A stretch of 60,820 bases of DNA from Prevotellaceae bacterium UBA1391 (GTDB lineage: Bacteria; Bacteroidota; Bacteroidia; Bacteroidales; Bacteroidaceae). Below are positions 36,060-46,800 of the stretch, in pieces (within the stretch, counting starts at the first letter, position 1; every line of letters begins with the position of its first letter). Below the pieces are notes generated by a model. The model was given only the letters and a program-made list of their open reading frames with translations. It had not been told where the DNA came from and did no database searches. Made by a program: the position numbers and the translations under genes. The DNA lies in contig DBQP01000009.1 of assembly GCA_002305265.1 (NCBI GenBank), forward strand, positions 1 to 60,820. Reading direction: 5' to 3'.

Positions 36060-36257
36060 GGCCGCAGGCCCGCAGCCATCCGGCTGCACCATCGCCCGAC
36101 AGCCGGGACTCCGCGACGTTGCGTCCGGGGCCCCGGCTGCCTCTTTTCCCACCGCTGCCGTCGACTTTCCGTCGCGCGCCCGCTCCGGCGCATCGCCGCT
36201 TTCGTCATCGCCGATTGCCCCTCCCGCGCCGCCCCCGTCGCGCGTTGCCGCTGTTGC

Positions 36258-36404
36258 GAAGGCCTTCCCGTCGTGTCGAGAAGGCCTTCGTGATGTGTCG
36301 CGAAGGCCTTCGTACACGAGCAAGGGCGTGTCGCGGCGCCAAAACGACTGCGCTCGTTTCCGATTTTGGCTGCGCTCGTTTTCGAAAACGAACGCAGTCG
36401 TTTC
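36258..36404. repeat. composite 22-bp array: 3 x GAAGGCCTTC, then 3 x ACGACTGCGCTCGT (third inverted)
   Basis: GAAGGCCTTC starts at 36258, 36280 and 36302. AAACGACTGCGCTCGTTT-type units are centred near 36350, 36372 and 36394, again 22 bp apart; the third is in inverted orientation (AACGAACGCAGTCGTT), yet its centre keeps the step. About 44 bp lie between the two triplets. Confidence 0.9.
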
Positions 36405-36438
36405 TGCTCCGCCCCGCGGCGCCGGTGCGGAAAAGAAT

Positions 36439-36501
36439 GCCGCAGCCCGACCGCCGGCGCGCTCCGACAGAGGGGAGCAGGCCGGCGGTCGGGCTGCGGG
36501 C
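36439..36501 (-). terminator. long GC hairpin, probable terminator of the nucleoside kinase gene
   Basis: 36440-36458 (CCGCAGCCCGACCGCCGGC) pairs perfectly with 36481-36499 over 19 bp, and the loop holds a second stem (GCTCC/GGAGC). On the minus strand it is followed by CATTCTTTTCC, a weak T-run, downstream of the kinase stop. Confidence 0.6.
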
Positions 36502-36549
36502 AGCAGTGGGGCCGAGGCGTTGGGGCCGACGGAGCGTCGGCGGCGCGGC

Positions 36550-38223
36550 TCAATAGTGGAACGACGAGCCGCCCAAAAACTCGCGGAGGATGGATGTGGG
36601 CGGCAGCTGGGTGCTCTGAATCGGTTCGAAATACATCAGAAACTGGCGGAGCGTGTATGCCAGCGTGTATTCCTCGCAGTTCTCCCGCACGGTCTCGAGC
36701 AGCGGCATTGCATAGGAGCGCAGCACGCTCAGCTCGAAAGGCAGCGCGGAGTTGAACATCACGTCGGCGTTCTCCTGAAACGGGAATATCCAGCGGTCCT
36801 CGCCGCGCCGCACGCTGGCCCATCGGGCGATGGTGTCGCGGGCCGACGTGCCGCGGTAGTTGTAGTCGCGCACGATGCGGCGGATGAGGCGGTTGTCGGT
36901 GGTCGGGATGTAGTTGTGGCTGTCGAGCTTGATGCTGGTGAGCGCCGAGACGTAGATTTTGAACTTCACCTCCTCGGGCACACCCGCCGACATGAGCGGA
37001 TTGAGTCCGTGGATGCCCTCGAGGATGAGGATGGTGTTGTCCTCGAGCCGGATGCGCTTGCCGCTCGGCACGCTCGCGCCTGTTGGGAAGTCGTAGCGCG
37101 GCAGCTCCACCTCCTCGCCCCGCAGCAGGGCCTGGAGGTGCGTGTTGAAGAGGTCGAGGTTGAGCGCCTCGATGGATTCATAGTCGTAGTCGCCGTTCTC
37201 GTCGCGCGGCGTGTGGGCGCGGTCGACGAAGTAATCGTCGAGCGAGATGGCCTGCGGGCGTAGTCCGCACGCCATCAGTTGCAGGCTCAGCCGCTTGCTG
37301 AACGTGGTCTTGCCGCTCGACGAGGGGCCGGCGATGAGCACCACCCGCACGTTGCCGCGCTGGGCGATGGTGTCGGCAATCCGGCTGATCTTCTTCTCCT
37401 GGAGCGCCTCGGCCACTTGGATGATCTCGTGCTCCCGCTGCTGGCGCACCAGCTCGTTCAGCTCGCCCACCGTCGACACGCCCACCATGCGCTCCAGACG
37501 GTGGTCTTCGCGGAAGGCCTGCAGCATTTTCTCCTGCTTCACGATGTCGGGCAGCTTGCCGTCCTCGCGCGGCAGGCGCAGCAGCAGGCCGTCGTAGTAC
37601 TTCACGAGGTCGAACGCGCCCAAATAGTCGGTGTTGGGCACGAGCGGGCCGTAGTAGTAGTCGACCGTCGAGGCCAGGCGGTAGTAGTGGCAGTAGAGAC
37701 GCCCCAGCCCTTCGACCAGCAGGGCCTTGCGCGGCAGTCCGCGGTCGCGGAAGAGCTGCGCCACCTCGGGCGTCGGCGCCTCGATGCGATGGAAGCGGTG
37801 GCCCTCGGCGATGATTTCCTTCATGCGCGCCTTCAGCGCCTGCGCCGTCTCGAGCGTGACGGGCGTCGGGTCGCAGCCCGCCTCGGGCGGGGAGAGCAGG
37901 AAGAAGTAGCCCTTCGACACCGGCGCCTCGATGGTCAGCAGGGTGCCGGGGAAGAGATCCTCGACGGCCTTGAAGAGCACGAAGCACATCGAGCGCATGT
38001 AGACCTTGCGGCCGATGGACGAGCGCAGGTCGAAGAACTCGACTTGCGCGTTCGAGAACACACGGAAGCCCAGTCCTTCGAGGCGATTGTTGACGACGGC
38101 GCAGACGGGCTTGTCTGTTAAAATAGGTTTAAATTCGTCGCAAATGCGAGAAAGTGTAGTCCCAAGCTCGAAGTCTTGGGAGTTTTTATTATTTTTGCAG
38201 AAGATCTTGATAGCGGACGGCAT
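36550..38223 (-). CDS. nucleoside kinase (TGS/threonyl-tRNA-synthetase-like N-terminus plus uridine-kinase domain)
   Basis: 557 residues. The N-terminal half (about 1-250) resembles the TGS and editing-like domains of threonyl-tRNA synthetase (HRIEAPTPEVAQLFRDRG). The C-terminal half is a phosphoribulokinase/uridine kinase domain: Walker A GPSSSGKTTFSKRL at 299-312, then SLDDYFVDRAHTPRDENGDYDY, YDFPTGAS and ILEGIHGLNP. It probably phosphorylates a nucleoside such as uridine or cytidine, or a related metabolite; the substrate cannot be told from sequence. The start at 38223 (MPSAIKIFCKNN) was taken as the family start; a longer frame exists. Divergent from the Na/Pi gene. Confidence 0.85.
   Translation of the reverse strand: MPSAIKIFCKNNKNSQDFELGTTLSRICDEFKPILTDKPVCAVVNNRLEGLGFRVFSNAQVEFFDLRSSIGRKVYMRSMCFVLFKAVEDLFPGTLLTIEAPVSKGYFFLLSPPEAGCDPTPVTLETAQALKARMKEIIAEGHRFHRIEAPTPEVAQLFRDRGLPRKALLVEGLGRLYCHYYRLASTVDYYYGPLVPNTDYLGAFDLVKYYDGLLLRLPREDGKLPDIVKQEKMLQAFREDHRLERMVGVSTVGELNELVRQQREHEIIQVAEALQEKKISRIADTIAQRGNVRVVLIAGPSSSGKTTFSKRLSLQLMACGLRPQAISLDDYFVDRAHTPRDENGDYDYESIEALNLDLFNTHLQALLRGEEVELPRYDFPTGASVPSGKRIRLEDNTILILEGIHGLNPLMSAGVPEEVKFKIYVSALTSIKLDSHNYIPTTDNRLIRRIVRDYNYRGTSARDTIARWASVRRGEDRWIFPFQENADVMFNSALPFELSVLRSYAMPLLETVRENCEEYTLAYTLRQFLMYFEPIQSTQLPPTSILREFLGGSSFHY
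38190..38197 (+). promoter_or_regulatory. putative -7 box facing the Na/Pi cotransporter gene
   Basis: TATTTTTG matches TAnnTTTG on the plus strand. It lies inside the 5' coding end of the divergent nucleoside kinase gene, and would give a leader of about 270 bases. Confidence 0.35.
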
Positions 38224-38470
38224 GTCTGTAAGTGTTTTAGGCGTTCGTTTTCTTTCCAGTTCGCAGGCCTTCCATAGCGCGTGGCGGCGGAGCATTCCGC
38301 CTGCGCCGCAGGGCCGGATTTCCGAGGCGTCGTGACGCAGCGCCGCGCGGCGTGCCGCAAGTGTGCCGGGCTCCGCTCAGAGCCCGCCGCGTGCGGGACC
38401 GAAGGCTGCGGCTAAGGTAGCGATTAATTCGGAGGCGGCTGAAGAAAATGATGTAAAAAAGATTAAAAGC

Positions 38471-40180
38471 ATGAATAATTGGCTCTTCCTCATTCTGATA
38501 GGCTCCGTCGCGCTCCTCATGTATGGCATGAAGGTGATGAGCGAGGGCCTGCAGAAGATGGCCGGAAACAAGCTTCGCAACGTGTTGGGGAAGACGCCCG
38601 ACGGCCGCTTGGGCGGCATCCTGACAGGAGCTTTCATCGCCACCTCCATCCAGTCGTCCACCGCATGCACCGTCATGACGGTCTCCTTCGTCAGCGCAGG
38701 CATCCTCACGCTGGCGCAAGCCATCAGCGTCATCATGGGCGCGAACATCGGGACCACCGCCACTGCCTGGCTCATGGTGCTCGGCGTGTCGGCCAGCAAC
38801 ATCCGCTATGCCGTCTTCGCGGCTTTCGTCGCCGGCATGGCCTGCATCTACAGCAGCCGGAGCCGCAGCTTGGGCGAGTTCTTCATCGGTCTGGGCCTCA
38901 TGTTCCTGGGACTGACGACGCTCTTCGCCTGTGCCGCCGACATGCACCTCGCCGATCATGCCGCCATGTCCGTCGTCCGGACGCTGAGCAGCATGGGCTT
39001 CCTTTCCTACCTCGTCTTTCTCCTCATCGGCGGACTGCTCACGTTGGCTGTGCAGTCCTCCTCTGCCGTGATGGCCATCACCATGATGCTCTGCGCAGTG
39101 CGCGTGCTGGATGTCGACATGGGCATCGCGCTCGTGATGGGCGAGAACATCGGCACGACCATCACCTCCAACATCGCGGCGCGCAGCGCCAACGTGCAGG
39201 CACGCCGCGCCGCCATGGCCCACCTCGTCTTCAACGTCATCGGAACCCTTTGGCTGATCATCGTCCTGCCCCACTTCCTCCGTCTGGTCTATGCGCTCAC
39301 CGGCTACGATCCCGCCGCCGAAAGCGCCAGCCCCGTGCGCGTGTCACTCGTTCTCGCTGCCTTCCACACCCTCTTCAACGTCCTCAACACCGTCCTGCTC
39401 GTGGGATTCGTCAAGCCCATCGAGCGCCTCGTCAGCCACCTCGTCCGCCCACGCGAGGACGCCGAGCAGGAAGACGAGGAGGAGCGGCTGCAATACATCC
39501 GCGGCGGCTTGATGTCGACAGCCGAACTTTCCATCCTCGAGGCCAAGAAGGAAATCATCCTCTTCGCCGACCGCTGCATGAAGATGTACAGCTACGTCGA
39601 GACGCTCCTGCACATGGAGAAAGGCATCGAATTCTCCAAACTGCATGCGCGCATCGCCAAGTTGGAGCAAATGGCCGACGACATGGAGCTGGAGATTGCC
39701 GACTATCTCAGCAAAGTGAGCGAGGGACGGCTCAGCGCCGTCTCGAAACTCGAGGTGCAGCGCATGCTCCGCATGGTCAGCGAGCTGGAAAGCATCGGAG
39801 ACAGCTGCTTCAATCTCGCGGGGACGATTGCGCGCAAGCGCCAGCAGGCGTCGGCTGACTTCACCGACCGACAATATGAGCATATACAGAACATGATGTC
39901 CCTGGCCGAGGAAGCGCTGGAGCAGATGATGCTCGTCGTCAGACACGGCGACCAGCGCAACGTCGACATCAAGAAGAGCTACATCCTGGAACAGGAAATC
40001 AACAAATATCGCTCTCAGCTGAAGACCCAGAACCTCGTCGACGTCAACAACCATCTCTACAGCTACCAAACCGGCGTCTTCTACATGGACCTGATTTCGG
40101 AAATCGAGAAGCTTGGCGACTACGTGATCAACGTCGTCGAGGCAACGGGCGTGGGCGAGAGGAAGTTTGCGGGCGCATGA
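38471..40180 (+). CDS. Na/Pi cotransporter family protein with PhoU-like C-terminus
   Basis: 569 residues. Membrane half (about 1-330) of the NptA/PNaS family with the paired QSS motifs FIATSIQSSTACTVMTVSFV and LTLAVQSSSAVMAITMML and GANIGTTATAWL/GENIGTTITSNI repeats that form the transport site. A soluble PhoU-like helical region follows (about 350-569). It probably takes up phosphate with sodium in the inner membrane. The ATG at 38471 begins the first membrane span; the upstream frame is unrelated. Confidence 0.9.
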   Translation: MNNWLFLILIGSVALLMYGMKVMSEGLQKMAGNKLRNVLGKTPDGRLGGILTGAFIATSIQSSTACTVMTVSFVSAGILTLAQAISVIMGANIGTTATAWLMVLGVSASNIRYAVFAAFVAGMACIYSSRSRSLGEFFIGLGLMFLGLTTLFACAADMHLADHAAMSVVRTLSSMGFLSYLVFLLIGGLLTLAVQSSSAVMAITMMLCAVRVLDVDMGIALVMGENIGTTITSNIAARSANVQARRAAMAHLVFNVIGTLWLIIVLPHFLRLVYALTGYDPAAESASPVRVSLVLAAFHTLFNVLNTVLLVGFVKPIERLVSHLVRPREDAEQEDEEERLQYIRGGLMSTAELSILEAKKEIILFADRCMKMYSYVETLLHMEKGIEFSKLHARIAKLEQMADDMELEIADYLSKVSEGRLSAVSKLEVQRMLRMVSELESIGDSCFNLAGTIARKRQQASADFTDRQYEHIQNMMSLAEEALEQMMLVVRHGDQRNVDIKKSYILEQEINKYRSQLKTQNLVDVNNHLYSYQTGVFYMDLISEIEKLGDYVINVVEATGVGERKFAGA

Positions 40181-40291
40181 CGGCCGCCACGAGGCTGCGC
40201 TCCGAAGGCAGGGCGGTTGCGTCTGCGCTGTTTTCCGTCGCCGTCGCTGCCGTTCTCTTATCTCTGATTTTTCCATTTAAAATTGACTGAT

Positions 40292-41173
40292 ATGAAAGGT
40301 ATCGTACTTGCCGGAGGAAGCGGCACGCGGCTGTATCCCATCACCAAGGGCGTGAGCAAACAGCTGATTCCCATCTTCGACAAACCGATGGTCTACTATC
40401 CCATCTCCGTCCTCATGCTGGCCGGCATCCGTGAGATTCTCATCATTTCCACTCCGCACGACCTGCCGGGCTTCCGCCGGTTGCTGGGCGACGGCTCCGA
40501 CTTCGGCGTCCGCTTTGAGTATGCCGAGCAACCCTCGCCCGACGGACTGGCGCAGGCGTTCCTGATCGGCGAGCAGTTCATCGGCAACGACAGCGTCTGC
40601 CTCGTGCTCGGCGACAACATTTTCCACGGTGCAAGCTTCACCGCGCTCCTGCGCGAAGCCGTCCGCATGGCGGAGCAGGAGGCGAAGGCCACGGTCTTCG
40701 GCTACTGGGTGAACGATCCGGAGCGCTACGGTGTGGCCGAGTTCGACGCCAACGGAAACTGCCTTTCCATCGAGGAAAAACCGGCGAAGCCGAAGAGCAA
40801 CTATGCGGTGGTCGGCCTCTATTTCTATCCCAACCGCGTGGTCGACGTGGCGCATCACATTCAGCCCAGCGCGCGTGGCGAACTGGAAATCACGACCGTC
40901 AACCAAGTTTTTCTCGCCGGCCAGCAGCTCAAGGTGGCCAATCTGGGCCGTGGATTCGCCTGGCTCGACACCGGTACCCACGAGTCGCTGTCGGAGGCGA
41001 GCACCTACATCGAGGTGCTGGAGAAGCGCACGGGCCTCAAGATTGCCTGCCTGGAGGACATCGCCTTCCGCCAGGGCTGGATTTCGGTTGACCAGCTCCG
41101 CCGTCTGGCCGAGCCCATGCGCAAGAATCAGTATGGTCAGTATTTGCTCGCGTTGGCCGACGGAAAGCACTGA
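40292..41173 (+). CDS. rfbA: glucose-1-phosphate thymidylyltransferase
   Basis: 293 residues, typical length. Makes dTDP-glucose from dTTP and glucose 1-phosphate, the first step toward dTDP-rhamnose and other deoxysugars of surface polysaccharide. KGIVLAGGSGTRLYPIT and SKQLIPIFDKPMVYYP form the nucleotide and sugar site; CLVLGDNIFHG, EEKPAKPKSNYAVVGLYFY and AWLDTGTHESL follow in family order. The ATG at 40292 is preferred to a TTG three codons upstream. The rest of the dTDP-rhamnose pathway is not next to it. Its stop overlaps the start of tex by one base (TGATG). Confidence 0.94.
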   Translation: MKGIVLAGGSGTRLYPITKGVSKQLIPIFDKPMVYYPISVLMLAGIREILIISTPHDLPGFRRLLGDGSDFGVRFEYAEQPSPDGLAQAFLIGEQFIGNDSVCLVLGDNIFHGASFTALLREAVRMAEQEAKATVFGYWVNDPERYGVAEFDANGNCLSIEEKPAKPKSNYAVVGLYFYPNRVVDVAHHIQPSARGELEITTVNQVFLAGQQLKVANLGRGFAWLDTGTHESLSEASTYIEVLEKRTGLKIACLEDIAFRQGWISVDQLRRLAEPMRKNQYGQYLLALADGKH

Positions 41174-43314
41174 TGCCCATGGAATCACCCTTCAGAAGTC
41201 TCATTGCCGGCGAGCTGCACTTCGATGAGCGTCACGTCGGCAATGTGCTGGCGCTGCTCGACGGCGGCGCCACCATCCCCTTCATCAGCCGCTACCGCAA
41301 GGAGCAGACCGGCGCGATGGACGAAGTGGGCGTGGCGGCCGTCAGCGACGCCTATGCCCGCTTCAAGGAAATGGACAAGCGCAAGCAGACCATCCTCTCC
41401 ACCATTGAAGCCCAGGGACAGCTCACCGACGCGCTCCGCGAGCGCATCGTGCAGACCTGGGACGCCACCGCGCTCGAAGACATCTACCTGCCCTACAAGC
41501 CCAAGCGCCGCACGAGGGCGCAGGTGGCCCGCGAGCGTGGGCTCGAGCCGCTGGCCGACTTCCTCCTCTTGCAGACACCGGCGGACCCGCAGCAGCAGGC
41601 CGCCCGCTACGTCAGCCGGGAGAAGGGCGTCGACGATGCCGAGGCGGCGCTGCAGGGTGCCTCCGACATCATCGCCGAACGCGTCAGCGAGGACGAGGCC
41701 ACCCGCAACTCCGTGCGCCAGGATTTCCGCCACGCCGCCGTCATCACGTCGAAAGTCGTGAAGGGAAAGGAAGAGGAGGCACAGAAGTTCCGCGACTATT
41801 TCGACTTCTCCGAGCCCCTCCACCGCTGCGCCTCCCACCGCCTGCTGGCCATGCGCCGCGGCGAGGCCGAAGGTTTTCTGCGCGTCGGCATCAGCGGCAA
41901 CGAGGAGCGTTGCGTCGAACGCCTGCAAGCGCGCTGGGCTCGCCGCCAGACGCCCTCGTCCGACTATGTGCGCCGCGCCGTGGCTGATGCCTACAAGCGC
42001 CTGCTCAAACCCGCCATCGAGACCGAGTTTGCCAATGCCTCGAAGGCGTCGGCCGACGCCGAGGCCATCCGCATCTTTGCCAAGAACCTCGAGCAGCTGC
42101 TCATGGCCTCGCCCCTCGGACAGCAGCGCGTGCTGGCCATCGACCCCGGCTTCCGCACGGGTTGCAAGACCGTGTGCCTCGATGCCGAGGGCAACCTCCT
42201 CCACCACGAGGCCATCTTCCCGCACACCGGCCGCGCGGAGGCCGCCGCGGAGCGTCTCCGCACCCTCGTCAGCCAATACCGCGTGGAGGCCATCTCCATC
42301 GGCAACGGCACGGCCAGCCGCGAGACCGAGGCCTTCGTGCGCGCGCTCCAGCTGCCTGCCGACGTCCAGATCTATGTCGTCAGCGAGGACGGCGCCAGCA
42401 TCTACAGCGCCTCGAAAGTCGCACGCGACGAGTTTCCCGACCACGATGTCACCGTGCGCGGTGCGGTGAGCATCGGCCGCCGGTTGATGGATCCGCTGGC
42501 CGAGCTCGTGAAGATCGACCCCAGCAGCATCGGCGTCGGGCAGTACCAGAAAGACGTCAACCAGACGGAGCTCAAGCACGCCCTCGACCACACCGTCGAG
42601 GCCTGCGTCAACAAGGTGGGCGTCAACGTCAACACGGCCTCGCAGCACCTGCTCACCTACATCAGCGGTCTCGGGCCGATGCTCGCACAGAACATCGTCA
42701 GCTACCGCGCCGAGAACGGGGCCTTCCGCAACCGCCGCCAGCTGATGAAGGTGCCGCGCATGGGCGCCAAAGCCTTCGAGCAGTGTGCCGGATTCCTCCG
42801 CATCAGCGGCGGCGACCAGCCGCTCGACAATTCGGCCGTGCATCCCGAGAGCTACTACATCGTCGAGCAGATGGCCCGCGACCAGCATTGCAGCGTGTCC
42901 GACCTCCTGCGCGACGCCGCCCTCCGCCGCCAGATCGACCCCCGCCGCTACGTGGGCGGCGAGGTGGGGCTCCCCACCTTGCAGGACATCCTGGCAGAGC
43001 TCGACAAGCCGGGGCGCGACCCGCGCCAACCGCTCCGAGCCTTTGCCTTCAGTCCCGACGTGCACGAGCTGGAAGACCTGCGCGAGGGCATGGTGCTGCC
43101 GGGGAAGGTGAGCAACGTCACCAACTTCGGCGCATTCGTCGACGTCGGCGTCCACACCAAGGGCCTCGTCCACGTCAGCCAGTTGGCCGACCGCTTCGTG
43201 AAAGACCCTGCCGAGGTCGTCAGCCTCCACCAGGAGGTGATGGTGCGCGTCGTCGGCATCGACATCCCGCGCCAGCGCCTCGCCCTCTCCATGAAGGGCG
43301 TGCCGCAGGCGTAG
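41173..43314 (+). CDS. tex: Tex-like RNA-binding transcription accessory protein
   Basis: 713 residues. The Tex/YhgF family: N-terminal helical domain (about 1-310; FISRYRKEQTGAMDEV; ALEDIYLPYKPKRRTRA), YqgF-like nuclease-fold domain (about 315-450; VLAIDPGFRTGCKTV; ISIGNGTASRETEAFV), helix-hairpin-helix region (INVN-like VGVNVNTASQHLLTYISGLG) and a C-terminal S1 domain (about 635-713; VLPGKVSNVTNFGAFVDVG). Tex proteins bind nucleic acid and act on transcription complexes. The start overlaps the rfbA stop, suggesting coupled translation; ATG 41179 is an alternative. Confidence 0.93.
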   Translation: MPMESPFRSLIAGELHFDERHVGNVLALLDGGATIPFISRYRKEQTGAMDEVGVAAVSDAYARFKEMDKRKQTILSTIEAQGQLTDALRERIVQTWDATALEDIYLPYKPKRRTRAQVARERGLEPLADFLLLQTPADPQQQAARYVSREKGVDDAEAALQGASDIIAERVSEDEATRNSVRQDFRHAAVITSKVVKGKEEEAQKFRDYFDFSEPLHRCASHRLLAMRRGEAEGFLRVGISGNEERCVERLQARWARRQTPSSDYVRRAVADAYKRLLKPAIETEFANASKASADAEAIRIFAKNLEQLLMASPLGQQRVLAIDPGFRTGCKTVCLDAEGNLLHHEAIFPHTGRAEAAAERLRTLVSQYRVEAISIGNGTASRETEAFVRALQLPADVQIYVVSEDGASIYSASKVARDEFPDHDVTVRGAVSIGRRLMDPLAELVKIDPSSIGVGQYQKDVNQTELKHALDHTVEACVNKVGVNVNTASQHLLTYISGLGPMLAQNIVSYRAENGAFRNRRQLMKVPRMGAKAFEQCAGFLRISGGDQPLDNSAVHPESYYIVEQMARDQHCSVSDLLRDAALRRQIDPRRYVGGEVGLPTLQDILAELDKPGRDPRQPLRAFAFSPDVHELEDLREGMVLPGKVSNVTNFGAFVDVGVHTKGLVHVSQLADRFVKDPAEVVSLHQEVMVRVVGIDIPRQRLALSMKGVPQA

Positions 43315-43407
43315 GCCGCCGCCGCGCGTTCCCCATGCCGCCGCGCCGCCTTCGTGGCCGTGGCTTCGCTGCTGGGCCAGCGCATTGCGCCGCGCCCCAT
43401 CTGCCGA

Positions 43408-43577
43408 GAAGGCCTTCGCGACGAGTTGCGAAGGCCTTCTTGTCGTCCTGCGAAGGCCTTCCCGTCGGCGTATATGTTCTCCCCCGCCGGAAAACGAGCG
43501 CAGTCGTTCGACATTTTCAGCGCAGTCGTTTTCGAAAACGAACGCAGTCGTTGCGGAAGACGCGCACAGTCGTTGCG
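43408..43577. repeat. composite 22-bp array: 3 x GAAGGCCTTC, then 4 x GCGCAGTCGTT
   Basis: GAAGGCCTTC starts at 43408, 43430 and 43452. GCGCAGTCG cores (the inverted form of CGACTGCGC) start at 43498, 43520, 43542 and 43564. All steps inside each series are 22 bp. The second series has the opposite orientation to the arrays at 4948 and 16505. Confidence 0.9.
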
Positions 43578-43760
43578 CTGCGGCGGCCCTTTTCGCCGGT
43601 TTTCATCTGCCGCCGGCCCGCGGATGCACTGGCGCGAGGGTGGCGGAAAATGCCGATGAAATCGACATGCGTGTGGCGAAAAAGCCCGATGAAATCGAGA
43701 TTTCAACATTTTTGTCAGAGAAATCAACATTTGTCGCATGCGCCTGTGGCGCGCCGTGTG

Positions 43761-43768
43761 TATTTTTG
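43761..43768 (+). promoter_or_regulatory. putative -7 box of the GH31 gene
   Basis: TATTTTTG matches TAnnTTTG, 48 bases before the start at 43816. Confidence 0.5.
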
Positions 43769-43815
43769 CACCGACTTCTTATCGCATCCAACTACCTTCC
43801 ATCACATACGCATCC

Positions 43816-46800
43816 ATGAAAACCTTCAGCACGATTTCCCTTCGCCTGCTGGCCCTGCTGGCCGGTGCCCTGCTGGCCCGGCCTGCCGGTGGGCAGCAGC
43901 ATTATGTGTTCCACGCGCGCGACTACGTGTCCACCGACGCCGCCCGCGCGCCGCAGTCGGCCTTCAGCTACGACGATGCGGCGAACACGCTCAGCATCAC
44001 CGGGCGCCTCGGTGCCAACAACGTGGCCTTCATGACGGATGTCGCGCTGAGCGGGAAATACTACATCGACGACGCCGAGGAGTGGTTTGTCGTCGAAGGC
44101 ACGAACCTGCGTCAGGCATCCGCCTCGGACGCCCTCGTCTGGTGGTTCAACGGCAACAACAACGGCGGACAGGCACCGGCGGAGGTGATGGGCGTGGAGG
44201 GCGGCGCGCAGGTGTTCGTCTGGAACGCGCGTACCAACCCGCAGCTCAACGGCAAGATGTCTTTCGGCGCCGGCCGGACGGTGCTCTCGGCCAACGGCGC
44301 ATCGTTCATCCACGCGATCGGTCTGACGGCCGCGTCGGGCACGAAGGCCACCATCACCAACGTCAACTACTACAGCCGCTACGGCCTCTTCGCGCGCTTT
44401 CCCTCGCTCATGCCCTCGATGGGCGTGACGGCGGAGGAACTGACGCAGGAGGTGCGCGCCGAACTGGAGGCGCTCGTGGTTCGGGCACGCGAAATCAACA
44501 TCGCATCCGACGCGACGCTCGAGGCGGCCGTGGCAGAGGCCGAGGCGGCTGTGGCGCAGATGGGCACGTCGGACTTTGCCGCAGGCTACGGCTGCATCAG
44601 CCTCTTGAAGGCGGCCATCGAGCAATACCGCGCCGCACACCCCGTCTTCAGCTACGAGCGCACGCCCACCGGCCTGCTCGCCCGCTACAACGACCAGTAC
44701 ATCCGCATCAGCTTCTTTGCCGACGATGTGCTGCGCGTGCAGAAGTCGCTCACGGCCGACGAGCCGCAGCGCAAGAGCATGAGCGTCGTGGCCGGGGCAC
44801 AGCCTGCGCCCACCTTCAGTATGGAGGAGCAGGACGGCGTGGTCTCGCTCGAGAATGAAGTGATGCGCGTCGACTATACGCTGGCGGAAGGCACGCTGCG
44901 CGTCGTGCGACAGTCCGACGCCATGCCGCTGATTGCCGAGCGCGCTGCCGCCGTGTTCAGTCCGCGGCAGGACGGGCCCCACGAGAGTCACACCCTCACG
45001 TCGGCCTTCCAGCTGGCGGCGGACGAGCGCATCTACGGCATGGGCCAGATTCAGGACGGCCAGCTCAACCTGCGCGGGCAGACCTACCAGCTCGAGATTG
45101 CCTCGCTCAAGGTGGTCATTCCCTACTTCCAGTCGAGCAAGCACTACGCGCTCTTCTGGGACAACTACTCGCCCACGCGCTTCAGCGACAGCGACGAGGG
45201 CACGACGTTCAGCAGCACGGGCAACGTGATCGACTACTACATCCTCGTGGCCGACGACGCCGACGGCGTGCTGGCCGCCGAGCGCCGACTCACGGGGCAC
45301 AGCCCGATGCCGCCCCTCTGGAACTTCGGCCTCTACCAGAGCCGGCAGCGCTACACCAGCGCGGCGGAGGTGATGGAGGTGGTCCGCAAATACCGCGAGC
45401 TGCGCGTGCCGCTCGACTGCATCGTGCAGGACTGGCAGTACTGGGGCGACGACGCCCACTGGAACGCGCTCGAGTTCCTCAACCCCTCGTATGCGAACTA
45501 CGACGAGATGATCCGCACGGTGCACGACAACCACATGAAATTCATGATCAGCGTGTGGTCGAACTTCGGACCGCTGACCCGACCCTACGCCGAGATGAAA
45601 GAAAAAGGACACCTTCTGACGGGCAACTCCTACCCCTTCGGGGCCGGCGTGCGCCCCTACGACCCATGGAGCAGCGAAGCACGCGACATCTACTGGAAGT
45701 ACCTCTACGAGGGCATTGCCAGCAAGGGAGCCGACGCCTACTGGATGGACTCCACCGAGCCGGACTACCAGCCGCTCAACGGCGATGCGGACTTCGACTG
45801 TCTGACGGGCAGTGGCGAGACATGGCGCGCGATGCGCAACACTTTCCCGCTGGCAGCCGTGGGCGGCGTGCACGACCATCACCGCGCGGCGGAGGCGGCC
45901 GGCGACCCCGCGCTGGCCGGCAAGCGGGTGAGCATCCTCACGCGCTCGGCCTTCCTCGGACAGCAACGCTACGGTGCCAACACGTGGAGCAGCGACATTC
46001 AGGCCAACTGGCCGACGCTGGCCAACCAAATACCGGCGGCGCTCAACTTCTCGGCCTGCGGCATTCCGTATTGGAACAGCGACACGGGCGGCTTCTTCGG
46101 CGGCAACACGCAGAGCGCGGCATGGCGCCGCCTGTTCCTGCGATGGGTGCAGTTCAGCTGCTTCACGCCCATGATGCGCATTCACGGCGACGGCAACTGG
46201 CGCGAGATCTACCAGTTTGGCAGCGAGCACGACACCGTCGGCGACTACGACCAGTTCCTCCGCTACGTGAAGATCCGCTACCGCCTCTTGCCCTATCTCT
46301 ATGCCACGGCCTGGCGCGTGGCGTCGGCCGACCGCACGTTCATGCAGGCGCTGGCGCTGGCTTTCCCCGACGATGCCGGCGGCTACGACGTGAAAGACGA
46401 GTATCTCTTCGGACAGTCGCTGCTCGTGGCGCCCGTCGTGTCCGACAACACCAGCTCGCGCAGCGTCTATCTGCCGGCCACGACAACGTGGACCGACTTC
46501 TGGACGGGCGAGCGGCTGGCGGGCGGACAGCGCACCGTGAAGACGGCGCCGGTGGACATCATCCCGCTCTACGTGCGGGCTGGAAGCATCCTGCCTTGGG
46601 GCCCCGACGTGCAGTATGCGACGGAAAAGCCCTGGGACGACCTTGAGGTGCGCGTCTATCCAGGCGCCGACGGCACGTTTGTCTTGTATGAGGACGAGAA
46701 CGACAACTATAATTACGAGCAGGGACAGCACAGCCAGATCACGTTCCGGTGGGACGACGCGGCCAACCGACTGTCCCTCTCGGCGCGCGAGGGCAGCTTC

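Larger units (their letters stand above)
36060..36549. other. intergenic region with composite 22-bp array and long hairpin
   Basis: The gap between convergent endonuclease and nucleoside kinase genes. It contains the array at 36258-36404 and a long inverted repeat at 36439-36501; the rest shows nothing I can support. Confidence 0.6.
43315..43815. other. intergenic region with composite 22-bp array and promoter
   Basis: The gap between tex and the GH31 gene holds the array at 43408-43577 and a promoter box at 43761. Between them is a short A/T-richer stretch with direct repeats of GATGAAATCGA (43649-43700) about 40 bases apart. No gene is supported. Confidence 0.6.
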